Notes: a model not told the origin generated them from the letters alone. A stretch of DNA of 64,000 nt from Streptomyces sp. L2 (GCF_004124325.1 NZ_QBDT01000001.1:7130001-7194000); one strand, 5' to 3'; counted from the stretch's first letter, positions 40,544 through 49,014 are shown. Made by a program: numbers and translations.

Positions 40544-41695
40544 TCACCGCTCCGGCAGCGTCGGCTGCACGCGCCGCAGGAAGGTGGCGTTGTCGGGTGT
40601 CTCGCGCAGCCGTCGCAGCAGGGTCTCCAGGCCGGCCGGTCCGCCGTCCCGTGACCCCAGGGCCCGGCGCAGACCGCGCGCGCCGGTCAACTCCGCCCGG
40701 TCGAGCAGGAGTTCCTCGCGCCGGGTGCCGGTCAGGGCGATGTCCACGGCGGGGAAGACACGGCGGGCGGCGGCCTCCCGGTCGAGGTGGAGCTCCATGT
40801 TGCCGGTGCTCTTCAGCTCCTCGAAGAAGTAGCCGTCGGCGCGGGAACCGGTGTCCACCAGGACGGTGGCGAGGATTGTGAGAGAGCCGCCCTCCTCGGC
40901 CTGGCGGGCGGCGCCGAAGAACCGCTTGGGTCCGATCAACGCGCCCGCGTCGACGCCACCGCTGAGCGTACGGCCGCCGGCGGCGGAGGCGTTGTTGTGC
41001 GCCCGGCACAGCCGGGTCAGGGAGTCCAGCAGGATCACCACGTCCTCGCCCTCCTCGACGAGCCGCTTGGCCCGTTCGACCACGAGGTCGGCGAGCGCGA
41101 TGTGCTCCTTGGGCGCCCGGTCGAATGTGGACGCGTACACCTCGCCCCGCACCGAGCGGCGCATCTCGGTCACCTCCTCGGGGCGCTCGTCGAGCAGCAG
41201 GACCATCAGCCGGCTCTCGGGGTGGTTGGCGGCGACGGCGGCGGCGAACTGCTGGAGCAGCACGGTCTTGCCGCTCTTCGGCGGGGCGACGATGAGCCCG
41301 CGCTGGCCCTTGCCCACCGGCGCGAACAGATCGGTGAGGCGTCCGGCCGGTCCGGACGCCGGGTGTTCGAGCCGGATCCGGCGGTGCGGGTGCAGCGGAG
41401 TGAGGTCCCGGAAGTGGCGGCGGTCCTTGAGGGCGCCCGGGGCCCGGCCGCCGACGCGGGTGATCTCGGTCAGGGCGCGCCGTTCCCCGCGCACGCCCTC
41501 GACGAGGTCGCCCCGGCGCAGGCCGTGACGGCGGATCAGCGCGGGGGAGACCTGCGGGTCGGCCGGGGAGGCCAGACAGCTCGGAGCCCTCAGGTGCCCC
41601 TTCCCGTGCGTGTCGATGTCGAGGACGCCGGTGACGATCCGGTCGGCCGGGGCCTGGCCGGTCGCGGGCGGGTGTTCGAGTGTGGTGGTGGTCAT
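40544..41695 (-). CDS. rho: Compact transcription termination factor Rho paralogue
   Basis: A 383-residue Rho. The OB-fold RNA-binding domain is present (GVLDIDTHGKGHLRAP..VSPALIRRHGLRRGDLVEG). The motor domain has the P-loop APPKSGKT at residues 137-144, LLLDERPEEVTEMRRSV, LLDSLTRLCRAHN, and the RFFGAARQAEEGGSLTILAT and TGNMELHL segments. The usual actinobacterial housekeeping Rho is much longer because of a large basic N-terminal insertion. That extension and the helical Rho-N domain are absent here, so this is probably a second Rho. The ATG has an AAGGA site. An in-frame GTG at 41893 would add a Pro/Arg-rich extension and cannot be excluded. Confidence 0.87.
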   Translation of the reverse strand: MTTTTLEHPPATGQAPADRIVTGVLDIDTHGKGHLRAPSCLASPADPQVSPALIRRHGLRRGDLVEGVRGERRALTEITRVGGRAPGALKDRRHFRDLTPLHPHRRIRLEHPASGPAGRLTDLFAPVGKGQRGLIVAPPKSGKTVLLQQFAAAVAANHPESRLMVLLLDERPEEVTEMRRSVRGEVYASTFDRAPKEHIALADLVVERAKRLVEEGEDVVILLDSLTRLCRAHNNASAAGGRTLSGGVDAGALIGPKRFFGAARQAEEGGSLTILATVLVDTGSRADGYFFEELKSTGNMELHLDREAAARRVFPAVDIALTGTRREELLLDRAELTGARGLRRALGSRDGGPAGLETLLRRLRETPDNATFLRRVQPTLPER

Positions 41696-41932
41696 GGGTG
41701 GTGGTCCTTTCACGGACGGGAAGACAAGAGGCGAAGGGGGAGAGGCCGCGAGCGGGAGGCGGGTACGCCTGCCTCCGGGCGGCGGGAACGACACCTCGGT
41801 ACGGCGAGAGAAGGCCAGGTCACGAGGTGGTGCTGAGAAGCCGGGCCGGCGGGAAAGCGACGGCCGTGCGGCTGGAAGAGAGGGAACCCGCACCGACGCC
41901 CTGACGACGGGGCGCGCAGCGGTGCTGATCGC

Positions 41933-41960
41933 ACTATAGCGCCGGCCCTGGGGGTGTCAA
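41933..41960 (-). promoter_or_regulatory. Near-consensus promoter for the rho-like gene
   Basis: On the minus strand TTGACA (41960-41955) is followed after 16 bases by TATAGT (41938-41933). Such a good housekeeping-sigma promoter is unusual in this GC-rich window. It implies a 5' leader of about 230 bases before the ATG, strongly pyrimidine-rich near its end. Confidence 0.7.
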
Positions 41961-41984
41961 CAAGTCGCCGTCCCGTTCTGTTCC

Positions 41985-42085
41985 CGGGCCAGGGCTCAGG
42001 GCCCAGGGCCCAGGGCCGAGGCTCAGGCTTGGGGCCGGGGCTCAGGTCCAGGTCCAGGGCCGGGGCCGGGGTCGGGGCCGGCGCC
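41985..42085. repeat. Hexamer-type low-complexity run (CAGGGC/CCAGGG, GGGGCC)
   Basis: In the 493-base gap between the divergent rho-like and P450 genes, CAGGGC, CAGGTC and GGGGCC units repeat irregularly for about 100 bases. It lies behind the rho promoter and ahead of the P450 start. The remaining part up to 42188 shows only the P450 ribosome site. Confidence 0.7.
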
Positions 42086-42188
42086 CGGTCCCGGTCACGG
42101 CCGCGTCGGACCGACCGATACCCCGGTGCCCCGGTCGCCTCTACGATCGCTCTGTCGCGCCCCATTCCCACGACCGCCAGGAGAGCCG

Positions 42189-43436
42189 GTGGAGTCCACG
42201 CCCGCGAGACGCCCGCACCGCCTGGATCCGGCCGGTGGCTGTCCGCACGCCGACAACGCGCGGCTGCTGGCCCGGAGTTCCGTGGCTCCGGTCGAACTGC
42301 CGGGCGGGATCGAGGGGATGGCCGTCCTGGGGCACGAGGCGCTCCGCGCCTTCCTCCAGCACCCGGACGTCGCCAAGAACGCCCGGCACTTCACCGCACT
42401 GCACGAGGGGCGCATCCCCGAGGGGTGGCCGTTGCGGACGTTCGCGACCGTGCCCGGCATGACCACCGCGGACGGAGAGGACCACCGGCGACTGCGGTCA
42501 CTGGTCAGCAGCGCCTTCACTCCGCGCCGGGTCGAGGAACTCCGTCCCCGGGTAGAGGAGTTGACGGCGGACCTGCTCGACGGCCTGGAACGGGCCGCCG
42601 AGGAGGGCGAGGGCGTCGCCGATCTGCGCCGGCACTTCGCGCTGCCGCTGCCGATGGCGGTCATCAGTGAACTCCTCGGCGTGGACGCCGGGTTCCGGGC
42701 GCGGCTGCACCGGCTGAGCAGCCAGGTCGTCGCCACCGACATCGAACCCGCCGAGGCCGTCGCCGCCAACCGCGAACTCCTCGCTGTCCTCGCCGAGATC
42801 GCCGCGCAGAAGGCGGACCGGCCCGGCGGCGACCTCACCAGCGCCCTCCTCGCCGCCCGGGACGAGGAGGGCGGCCGGCTGGACGGGCAGGAACTGATCG
42901 GCACCCTCCTGCTGATGATCGTCGCCGGGCACGAGACCACGCTGAACCTGATCACCAACGCCGTGCGCGCCCTGTGCGGCCACCGCGAACAGCTCGACCT
43001 GGTCCGGGCGGGCGGCGCGAGCTGGGCCGACGTGGTGGAGGAGACGCTGCGCTGGGACGCGCCGGTCAGCTACTTCCCGTTCCGCTACCCGGTCCGGGAC
43101 CTCACCGTCGACGGCACGCTCGTCCCGGCCGGCACTCCGGTCCTCGCCGGGTACTCCGCCGCCGGCCGCGACCCCGCCGTGCACGGCCCGGACGCCGACC
43201 GCTTCGACGTCCGCCGGCCGGCCCGTGACGGTGCCCTACGGCATCTGTCCCTGGGGCACGGCGCCCACTACTGCCTGGGTGCTCCGCTGGCCCGGCTGGA
43301 GGCGACCGTCGCCCTGGAGCGGCTGTTCGAGCGCTTTCCCGGACTGGACCTCGCGCTGCCGGAGGAGGAACTGACCCGGCACGCGAGCTTCGTCGGCAAC
43401 AGCGTGCGCACACTGCCGGTGCGCCTGAAGCCCTGA
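42189..43436 (+). CDS. Cytochrome P450
   Basis: A 415-residue class I bacterial P450. The oxygen-binding helix has AGHETT at residues 246-251, the ExxR motif is Glu285-Thr-Leu-Arg288, and the haem ligand is Cys362 in LGHGAHYCLGAPLARLE. The sequence resembles the broad CYP107/CYP105-like Streptomyces group. I chose the GTG at 42189 with AGGAG six bases upstream. No ferredoxin gene adjoins it, so it must use a shared redox partner (the small ferredoxin at 11576 is the only candidate in the window). Its stop codon lies within the first two units of an octamer array. Confidence 0.93.
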   Translation: MESTPARRPHRLDPAGGCPHADNARLLARSSVAPVELPGGIEGMAVLGHEALRAFLQHPDVAKNARHFTALHEGRIPEGWPLRTFATVPGMTTADGEDHRRLRSLVSSAFTPRRVEELRPRVEELTADLLDGLERAAEEGEGVADLRRHFALPLPMAVISELLGVDAGFRARLHRLSSQVVATDIEPAEAVAANRELLAVLAEIAAQKADRPGGDLTSALLAARDEEGGRLDGQELIGTLLLMIVAGHETTLNLITNAVRALCGHREQLDLVRAGGASWADVVEETLRWDAPVSYFPFRYPVRDLTVDGTLVPAGTPVLAGYSAAGRDPAVHGPDADRFDVRRPARDGALRHLSLGHGAHYCLGAPLARLEATVALERLFERFPGLDLALPEEELTRHASFVGNSVRTLPVRLKP

Positions 43437-43504
43437 AGCCCTGAAGCCCTGAAGCCCTGAAGCCCTGAAGCCCTGAAGCCCTGAAGCCCTGAAGCCCTGA
43501 AGCC
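43425..43504. repeat. Perfect 8-bp tandem repeat (CTGAAGCC), ten units
   Basis: CTGAAGCC repeats ten times without a mismatch. The first unit encodes the Leu-Lys near the P450 C-terminus and the stop codon TGA spans the start of unit 2. Perfect identity implies recent slippage. An 8-base unit places TGA in all three forward frames. Confidence 0.97.
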
Positions 43505-43545
43505 CTGGCGGCCGGACGCCCGGCGAAGGGCCGACGCGCCGGTCC

Positions 43546-43953
43546 TCACGCGGACCGCGCCTCCGCCTCCTTCGCGATCTGCTCGAACCGGGCGCCCATG
43601 GCCTCCTTCAGGGCCTGGGCACCCGACAACGGGCGCACCATGACCATGAGTTCGTCGATGAGGCCGTCCTCGTCGAGGTGGATGAAGTCGCAGCCGGTCA
43701 GTTCCCGGTCGGCCACCCGCGCGCGGAAGACCAGCGCGTGGTCACGGCCGTCGGCGCCGGCCAGCTCCCGCTCGTACCGGAAGTCCTCGAAGACCTGGGC
43801 GACCGCGCCCAGGATCGCCGCGGTGATCGCCTTGCCCGAGTATGGCTTGAAGACGACCGGGCTGGTGAAGACGACATCCTCGGCCAGCAGTGCCTCGACG
43901 GCCTTCAGGTCTCCGGCCTCGACCGCCTCGCGGAACGCGCGCACTCGGATCAC
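43546..43953 (-). CDS. SnoaL/NTF2-like fold protein
   Basis: A 135-residue protein with the cone-shaped alpha+beta barrel pattern: FREAVEAGDLKAVEALLAEDVVFTSPV at the start, then paired strands with VFRARVADRELTGCDFIHLDEDGLIDELMVMVRP. Such proteins are ketosteroid-isomerase-like enzymes or binding proteins. The GTG at 43953 is used. It diverges from the PadR gene across a perfect palindrome and is the likely target of that regulator. Confidence 0.82.
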   Translation of the reverse strand: MIRVRAFREAVEAGDLKAVEALLAEDVVFTSPVVFKPYSGKAITAAILGAVAQVFEDFRYERELAGADGRDHALVFRARVADRELTGCDFIHLDEDGLIDELMVMVRPLSGAQALKEAMGARFEQIAKEAEARSA

Positions 43954-43962
43954 CCCACATAG

Positions 43963-43974
43963 TCAATTAATTGA
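43963..43974. promoter_or_regulatory. Perfect palindrome TCAATTAATTGA (probable PadR operator)
   Basis: A 12-base A/T palindrome, striking in this GC-rich sequence, lies 10 bases from the SnoaL-like start and 44 bases from the PadR start. It is well placed to control both. Confidence 0.65.
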
Positions 43975-44017
43975 ATAGGTGCGGATGAGAGTAGTCACCG
44001 GCTGCTAGCGTGTCCAC

Positions 44018-44581
44018 ATGTCGCTCAAGTACGCCGTCCTGGCCGCCCTGCTGGAGGGCGAGGCCTCCGGCTACGAGTTGTCCAAACTGTTCGACGTCTC
44101 GTTCGCGAACTTCTGGCCCGCCACCCCCCAGCAGCTCTACCGGGAGCTGGAGCGCCTCGCCCAGGACGGGCTCGTCCAGGCCAGGACCGTGCGCCAGGAA
44201 CGGCGGCCGGACAAGCGGATGTTCACGCTCACCGAGTCCGGCCGCGCCGGTCTGCGGGCCTTCGCCGACGCGCCGCCCCGGCGGCCCACCGCCGTCCGCG
44301 ACGAGCTGCTCATCAAGATCCAGGCCATGGACGGCGGCGATCCCGAGGTCACCCGGGCGCTGGTGGAGGAGCGCAGGGGCTGGGCGCAGGGCAAACTCGA
44401 CCGCTACCAGCGGGTGCGCGAGCGCCTCCTCGGCGGCCGGAGCGAGGAGGAGTACCTGCGCGACGCCGAGCGGATCGGACCGTACCTCACCCTGCTCGCC
44501 GGAATCTCCTTCGAGGAGGAGAACCTCCGCTGGTGCGACCGCGTCCTCGGCATCCTCCGGCAGCGCGTGACCCTAGGCTGA
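44018..44581 (+). CDS. PadR-family transcriptional regulator
   Basis: A 187-residue regulator. The winged helix starts LKYAVLAALLEGEASGYELSKLF and continues with QQLYRELERLAQDGLVQARTV, followed by the long C-terminal dimerisation helices (Vir-type). PadR proteins repress phenolic-acid, efflux or detoxification genes. Its stop codon is four bases before the methyltransferase start, so they form one unit opposite the SnoaL-like gene. Confidence 0.9.
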   Translation: MSLKYAVLAALLEGEASGYELSKLFDVSFANFWPATPQQLYRELERLAQDGLVQARTVRQERRPDKRMFTLTESGRAGLRAFADAPPRRPTAVRDELLIKIQAMDGGDPEVTRALVEERRGWAQGKLDRYQRVRERLLGGRSEEEYLRDAERIGPYLTLLAGISFEEENLRWCDRVLGILRQRVTLG

Positions 44582-44585
44582 CCCC

Positions 44586-45335
44586 ATGTTCAGCCCCGAA
44601 GGCCCCACGCTCCGTGAACTCGCCGTGCAGGCGCTGTCGTCGGTCGAGCACGGCTACGACCTGCTCGCCCCGAAGTTCGACCACACCCCCTTCCGGACGC
44701 CCGGCCCGCTGCTGGAGTCCGTCGCGAAGGCACTCGCCCCGCTCGGCCCCTACGAGGACGGGCTCGACCTGTGCTGCGGCACCGGCGCCGGGGTCGACGC
44801 GCTGGCCGGGATCTGCCGCCGCCGTGTCACGGGCGTCGACTTCAGCGCCGGCATGCTCGACGTCGCCCGGCGCCGGGTCCCGGCCGGGGCGCCGGACGTC
44901 TCCTGGGTGCGGGCCGATGCCCGCGCGCTGCCGTTCACGGCCGCCTGCGACCTCGTGGTCAGCTTCGGGGCGTTCGGTCACTTCCTGCCCCGCGAGCTGC
45001 CCGGCCTGTTCGCCCAGGTGCGCTCGGCGCTGCGGCCCGGCGGCCACTTCGCCTTCCCGGTGCTCGCCCCGCCCCGCCCGTCGCACCCGGCGTACTGGAC
45101 GCTGCTGGGCTTCGACGCGGTGATGCGCGTGCGCAACGCGTTGTGGCGGCCCCCGTTCGTCATGTACTACCGGGCCTTCCGGCTCGGCGACATCCTGCGG
45201 GAGCTGGGGCACGCGGGCTTCACCGTGGACCTGTACGCCCTGCCCGAGTTCGGGCGGCGCTCCGACGGCGGCCCGCGGGCCCGGCTGCTGGTGGCCCGCC
45301 GCGCTCAGACGGCAGCGGGCAGCGTGAACTCGTAG
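44586..45335 (+). CDS. Class I SAM-dependent methyltransferase
   Basis: A 249-residue methyltransferase. Motif I is LDLCCGTGAGVDAL at about residues 60-73, motif II GVDFSAGML, and motif post-I DLVVSFGAFGHF. The C-terminal part with YYRAF and RELGHAGFTVDLYALPEFG resembles small-molecule O- or C-methyltransferases. The substrate is unknown. The last 31 bases overlap the 3' end of the convergent GntR gene. Confidence 0.85.
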   Translation: MFSPEGPTLRELAVQALSSVEHGYDLLAPKFDHTPFRTPGPLLESVAKALAPLGPYEDGLDLCCGTGAGVDALAGICRRRVTGVDFSAGMLDVARRRVPAGAPDVSWVRADARALPFTAACDLVVSFGAFGHFLPRELPGLFAQVRSALRPGGHFAFPVLAPPRPSHPAYWTLLGFDAVMRVRNALWRPPFVMYYRAFRLGDILRELGHAGFTVDLYALPEFGRRSDGGPRARLLVARRAQTAAGSVNS

Positions 45336-46144
45336 ACCAGCGCGTCCCGTTCCGCGTTCACCACCAGGTCGGTGATCTCCAGCGGGCGGGCGAACTGGTC
45401 GTGCACGCGCCGGGTGACCCGGACCGCGGTGGCGTCCCCGAGCTGGGTGATGCAGTCCCGGTGATGCAGCGTCAGACCGGCCTTGCGCATCCAGTCGTAG
45501 ACCCTCCTGAGCTGGGCTTCCGCCGATCCGTCCGCGCGGTCGCGGTAGCGGCCCAGCTCCGCGACCTCGGTCAGCGCGACCGCGGAGAAGGAGGTCACGG
45601 CGGTGCGCAGGGCGCGGCCGTCGGGCGTGGCCGACCGGTAGCGGTGCACCAGGGTCGGCCGGTGCGGAGCCAGCCCCAGCGCCGCGGCGTGGTCCGGCGG
45701 CGGCTCCTCCCACGTGACCGTGGCCCGGTCCACCGCGCACGGGTCCGCGGAGCGCGCCCCCACCGGGAAGGCGAGGGACACCGGGTCCTCGACCGGACGG
45801 CCCGGCAGCGTCGCGTGACTGCCCCGGCGGTCCGTGGCGACCAGGCCGCCGCGCCGCAGCACCTCCAGCGCCTGCCGTACGGTCTCCCGGCTCACCCGGA
45901 AGTGGGCGGCCAAGTGCCGCTCCGCCGGGAGCCGTTCACCCGGCGATATGGTGCCGTCGCGCAGCTCGTCCAGCAGCAGCGTCGCGACCCGCCAGTACAG
46001 CGGCTGGTCGTCCGGCTGCCGGGACGCCGGCGGCTGGTCGCCGGACGGCCGCGCGTCGCCGGACGGACGAGCGTCGGCGGGCGGAGCGGGATCGCGCGGC
46101 CGGTCCTCGGTCGTCGCGGGTACGTGGGGGGTGGTGCGGGCCAT
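45305..46144 (-). CDS. GntR/HutC-family regulator with UTRA domain
   Basis: A 279-residue regulator. After a low-complexity N-terminus of about 40 residues containing the duplicated RPSGD, the GntR helix-turn-helix follows (ISPGERLPAERHLAAHFRVSRETVRQALEVLRRGGL). The UTRA ligand domain ends the protein (VHDQFARPLEITDLVVNAERDALVYEF). The ATG follows AGGAGG. UTRA domains usually bind sugars or phosphosugars. A DasR-like palindrome just upstream is a plausible autoregulatory site. Confidence 0.9.
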   Translation of the reverse strand: MARTTPHVPATTEDRPRDPAPPADARPSGDARPSGDQPPASRQPDDQPLYWRVATLLLDELRDGTISPGERLPAERHLAAHFRVSRETVRQALEVLRRGGLVATDRRGSHATLPGRPVEDPVSLAFPVGARSADPCAVDRATVTWEEPPPDHAAALGLAPHRPTLVHRYRSATPDGRALRTAVTSFSAVALTEVAELGRYRDRADGSAEAQLRRVYDWMRKAGLTLHHRDCITQLGDATAVRVTRRVHDQFARPLEITDLVVNAERDALVYEFTLPAAV

Positions 46145-46208
46145 GCCGCGCCTCCTGTTGGTGACAAGACGTAGCCGAAGGGGCTCATTGCGTGACCACA
46201 TCTAACAT

Positions 46209-46220
46209 TGGTCTAAACCA
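46209..46220. promoter_or_regulatory. DasR-like palindrome TGGTCTAAACCA
   Basis: It matches the GntR/HutC pattern GT-N-TA-N-AC and is close to the known dre element of DasR. It lies 65 bases upstream of the GntR/UTRA gene and 55 bases before the stop of the serine hydrolase. Confidence 0.6.
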
Positions 46221-46274
46221 CGAGGGAAGAGCAGCCTACTGGTTCGGCCGAAACCCACCCGCGCGACCCCCCGT

Positions 46275-47441
46275 TCACAGGACGCTGTAGACCGCCTCGA
46301 CCAGAGCCGTCTTGCGCGGGTCGTCGGCGATGTGCGGCCCCATCCGGTTCATCGTGTAGCCCAGGGCCACGCCCGCCTCGGGGTCGGCGAGTCCGCAGGA
46401 GCCGCCGAACCCGTCGTGTCCGAAAGCCCGCGGATTGGGCCCGTAGGAGCCGTTGGTGCCGCTCAGCCACAGCCCGAGCCCGATCTCCGTCTCGTGCTCG
46501 AAGCCCGCCCCCAGGACCAGGTCGCGGCAGCCGCCCTGCCCCTCGCGCACCCGCTCGGCCGCCTCCGGGGAGAGGATCCGCCGCCCGCCGTACGAGCCGC
46601 GCCCGGCGAAGACGCCGTACAGCGCGGCGACGGCCCGCGCGGTGCCATGCCCGTTGGCCGCCGGGATCTCCGCCGCGCGCCACTCGGGTGTGTTCGCCTG
46701 GGCCGCGCCCACCAGCGGATTGGCCAGCGCGGCGATCGCCTCCGGTGTCAACTGGCCGAAAGTAGCCGCTTGATCGCCGCCGGGGCGGGCGCGCGGATGG
46801 ACCAGTTCGGCGACCCGGCCGGACTCCTTCTCCGGCAGGCCGACGGTGAAGTCGATCCCGAGCGGCCCGGTCACCTCCCGCTCCAGGAACGCTCCCGGGC
46901 GCAGCCCCGAGACCCGCCGTACGACCTCGCCCACCAGGAAGCCATAGGTCAGCGCGTGGTACCCGGACCGGGTGCCCGGCTCCCACCACAGCTCGGTGGC
47001 CGCCAGCCTCGCGGTGGTCAGCTCCCAGTCGTACAGGTCGTCGAGACTGTGCGGCTCGCGCAGCCCGCACAGGCCGGCGCGGTGCGAGAGCAGGTGCCGT
47101 ACCAGCACCCGTTCCTTGCCGGCGGCGGCGAATTCCGGCCAGTACGCGGCCACCGGGGCGTCGAAGTCGAGCAGCCCGCGGTCGGCCAGGATGTGGGCGC
47201 ACAGCGCCACCGGGCCCTTGGTGGTCGACCACACGTTGACCAGGGTGTCACGCTCCCAGGGCCGGGTGCGGTCCGCGTCCGCCCAGCCGGACCACAGGTC
47301 CACGACGCTCTCGCCGTCGATGCTCACCGCGACGGCGGCGCCCAGCTCGCCGCGCTCGGCGAAGTTCTCCTCGAACGCCTGCCGCACCGCCGTGAACCGG
47401 GCGTCGCAGTGACCGTGCACCTGTGTCTGCCGAGTCGGCAT
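46275..47441 (-). CDS. Beta-lactamase-fold serine hydrolase/esterase
   Basis: A 388-residue protein of the class C beta-lactamase/EstB superfamily. The nucleophile is Ser72-X2-Lys75 (STTKG), and the Tyr motif is seen as GYHALTYGF in the middle. GHDGFGGSCGLADPEAGVALGYTMNRMG at the end is the usual esterase signature. It has no signal peptide, so it is probably a cytoplasmic esterase or lactamase-like hydrolase. The ATG has a GGAGG site. Confidence 0.9.
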   Translation of the reverse strand: MPTRQTQVHGHCDARFTAVRQAFEENFAERGELGAAVAVSIDGESVVDLWSGWADADRTRPWERDTLVNVWSTTKGPVALCAHILADRGLLDFDAPVAAYWPEFAAAGKERVLVRHLLSHRAGLCGLREPHSLDDLYDWELTTARLAATELWWEPGTRSGYHALTYGFLVGEVVRRVSGLRPGAFLEREVTGPLGIDFTVGLPEKESGRVAELVHPRARPGGDQAATFGQLTPEAIAALANPLVGAAQANTPEWRAAEIPAANGHGTARAVAALYGVFAGRGSYGGRRILSPEAAERVREGQGGCRDLVLGAGFEHETEIGLGLWLSGTNGSYGPNPRAFGHDGFGGSCGLADPEAGVALGYTMNRMGPHIADDPRKTALVEAVYSVL

Positions 47442-47575
47442 CGGACCTCCGTGGTCGCCGGAAAGGCCGGGCCGCCACCCGCGGCCCGGGCCCTCCAGAA
47501 CATACCGACTGGTCGGACCGGGGGGAAGGATGCGCGGGCCCCGCAGGCGTGGCTCGGTGAAGAGGTCGCAAACGC

Positions 47576-47980
47576 TCACAGGAGGAACAGCCTGCCCGCG
47601 GGGTCCTGGTGTCCCTCGGCCGTGTGCCAGTAGTCACGGGTCTCCACGGCCCGACCCGCCTCGTCGAAGCGCACGAACACGCAGCCCGCCAGCGCCGACT
47701 CGGCGCCGCCCTCCGCACCGAGCACCCGGAACTCCGCCACCGCGACGCCGTCCGATCCGACGAGGGGCGCGGAGAACCGCACGTCGGTCACCCGCTCCTC
47801 GGCGAACGACCAGCGCAGATAGGCGGCGAGCGCGTCCCGGCCGCGGTGCGGCTCGCGGAACGGCATCGACCGGTGCACACACTCCTCGGCGTACAACTCG
47901 ACCAGCGCCCCCACGTCGTGCGCGGCCCACGCCCGCTCCCAGACACGGACGAACCGCTCGGCCGCCGCACGCGTGTCCAT
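47576..47980 (-). CDS. SnoaL-like (nuclear transport factor 2 fold) protein
   Basis: A 134-residue protein with the pattern RFVRVWERAWAAHDVGALVELYAEECVHRSMPFREPHRGRDALAAYL, typical of SnoaL-like domains, and FDEAGRAVETRDYWHTAEG near the end. I chose the ATG at 47980 (GGAGG eight bases upstream) rather than one six codons earlier. It follows the esterase-type hydrolase gene with the same orientation, 65 bases downstream of it on the transcript side. The role is unknown. Confidence 0.85.
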   Translation of the reverse strand: MDTRAAAERFVRVWERAWAAHDVGALVELYAEECVHRSMPFREPHRGRDALAAYLRWSFAEERVTDVRFSAPLVGSDGVAVAEFRVLGAEGGAESALAGCVFVRFDEAGRAVETRDYWHTAEGHQDPAGRLFLL

Positions 47981-48045
47981 CCCGCCGTCCTCCGTCATCT
48001 CCGAACCCCGTCCTCTTGTGCCCCGCCGTCCTGCTCCCCGCTTCC

Positions 48046-49014
48046 TCAGGCGTACGACCGCAGCCAGCGCAGCTTCACCGCCTCGTGGAACGGGCCGCCG
48101 CCTTCATGGTCGTTGAAGTCGTACAGCTCGATCGTCTTGTCCTCGTGCGCCCAGGCGTTGTACGCGGCGAACACCGTCGACGGCGGACAGGTCTGGTCCT
48201 CCCCGCCCGCCGAGAACAGGGCCGGGGCGCGCCCGCGGGCGGCGAAGTGCACGCCGTCGAAGTAGGAGAGCGTACGCAGCACGTCGGCCGTGCGGCCGTG
48301 GTGCGTCTTGAGGAACAGGCCGATCTCCCGGTACGGGGGCCGGTCCGTCAGCGTCGTCGCGCGCGGGAAGTCGCAGAGGAACGGCACGTCCGGGGCGACG
48401 GCGGCGAGGTCGGGGACCAGGCCCCCGACGGCGAGGGTGATCCCGCCACCTTGGCTGGAGCCGATCGCCACGGTCCGGGAGGCGTCGGTCAGTGGGTGCG
48501 CGCGGGCCGCCTCGATCGCGCGGACGGCGTCCGTGAACACCCGGCGGTAGTAGTGGTTCTCCGGTGCGTCGATGCCCCGGGTCATGAACCCGGGGTAGCC
48601 GGGCGCGGAGCCCACCGGGTCGGGTGTGCCGGCGCCGGCTCCCCAGACGCTGCCCTGGCCGCGGGTGTCCATCACGAAGTGCGCCCGGCCCGTCGACGCC
48701 CACAGCAAGTTCTCGTGCGGCAGGCCGCGCCCGCCGCCGTAGCCGATGAACTCCACCACCAGCGGCAGCGGCTCCGCCGCCCCGGCCGGCAGCCGCAGCC
48801 AGCCCTTGACGGGGTGGCCGCCGAACCCGGCGAAGGTCACGTCGTGGACCCGTACCGTGGACAGGCCCGTGTCCACCGGCTCGAAGCGCGCGTCGAGGTC
48901 GTGCGCGCGGGTCTCCCGCAGCGTCTTGTCCCAGAACGCGTCGAAATCCCCGGGTACGGTGGACTCGCTGCGGTACTTGCGGAGTTCGTCGAGGGGAAGG
49001 TCGAACAGGGCCAT
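48046..49014 (-). CDS. Acetyl-xylan esterase/cephalosporin-C deacetylase family hydrolase
   Basis: A 322-residue alpha/beta hydrolase of the AXE1 family (CE7). ALFDLPLDELRKY opens it, the nucleophile is Ser187 in GSSQGGG, RGQGSVW forms the oxyanion-side segment, and the acid and His are in SAGGEDQTCPPST and NDHEGGG. No signal peptide is present, as in other CE7 enzymes, which deacetylate imported xylo-oligosaccharides or cephalosporin C. Length and motifs are intact, so function as a sugar acetyl esterase is likely. Confidence 0.92.
   Translation of the reverse strand: MALFDLPLDELRKYRSESTVPGDFDAFWDKTLRETRAHDLDARFEPVDTGLSTVRVHDVTFAGFGGHPVKGWLRLPAGAAEPLPLVVEFIGYGGGRGLPHENLLWASTGRAHFVMDTRGQGSVWGAGAGTPDPVGSAPGYPGFMTRGIDAPENHYYRRVFTDAVRAIEAARAHPLTDASRTVAIGSSQGGGITLAVGGLVPDLAAVAPDVPFLCDFPRATTLTDRPPYREIGLFLKTHHGRTADVLRTLSYFDGVHFAARGRAPALFSAGGEDQTCPPSTVFAAYNAWAHEDKTIELYDFNDHEGGGPFHEAVKLRWLRSYA

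Noticed and set aside
41710..41904. N-terminal extension of the rho-like protein from the GTG at 41893
   Set aside because: It would add a Pro/Arg-rich segment that does not resemble known Rho N-terminal domains, while the ATG at 41695 has a good ribosome site. I kept the shorter form but cannot fully exclude the longer one.
43268..43549. GFRASGLQ-type repeat peptide on the minus strand at the octamer array
   Set aside because: The apparent 8-residue repeat is just the 8-base unit read through three frames. There is no ribosome site.
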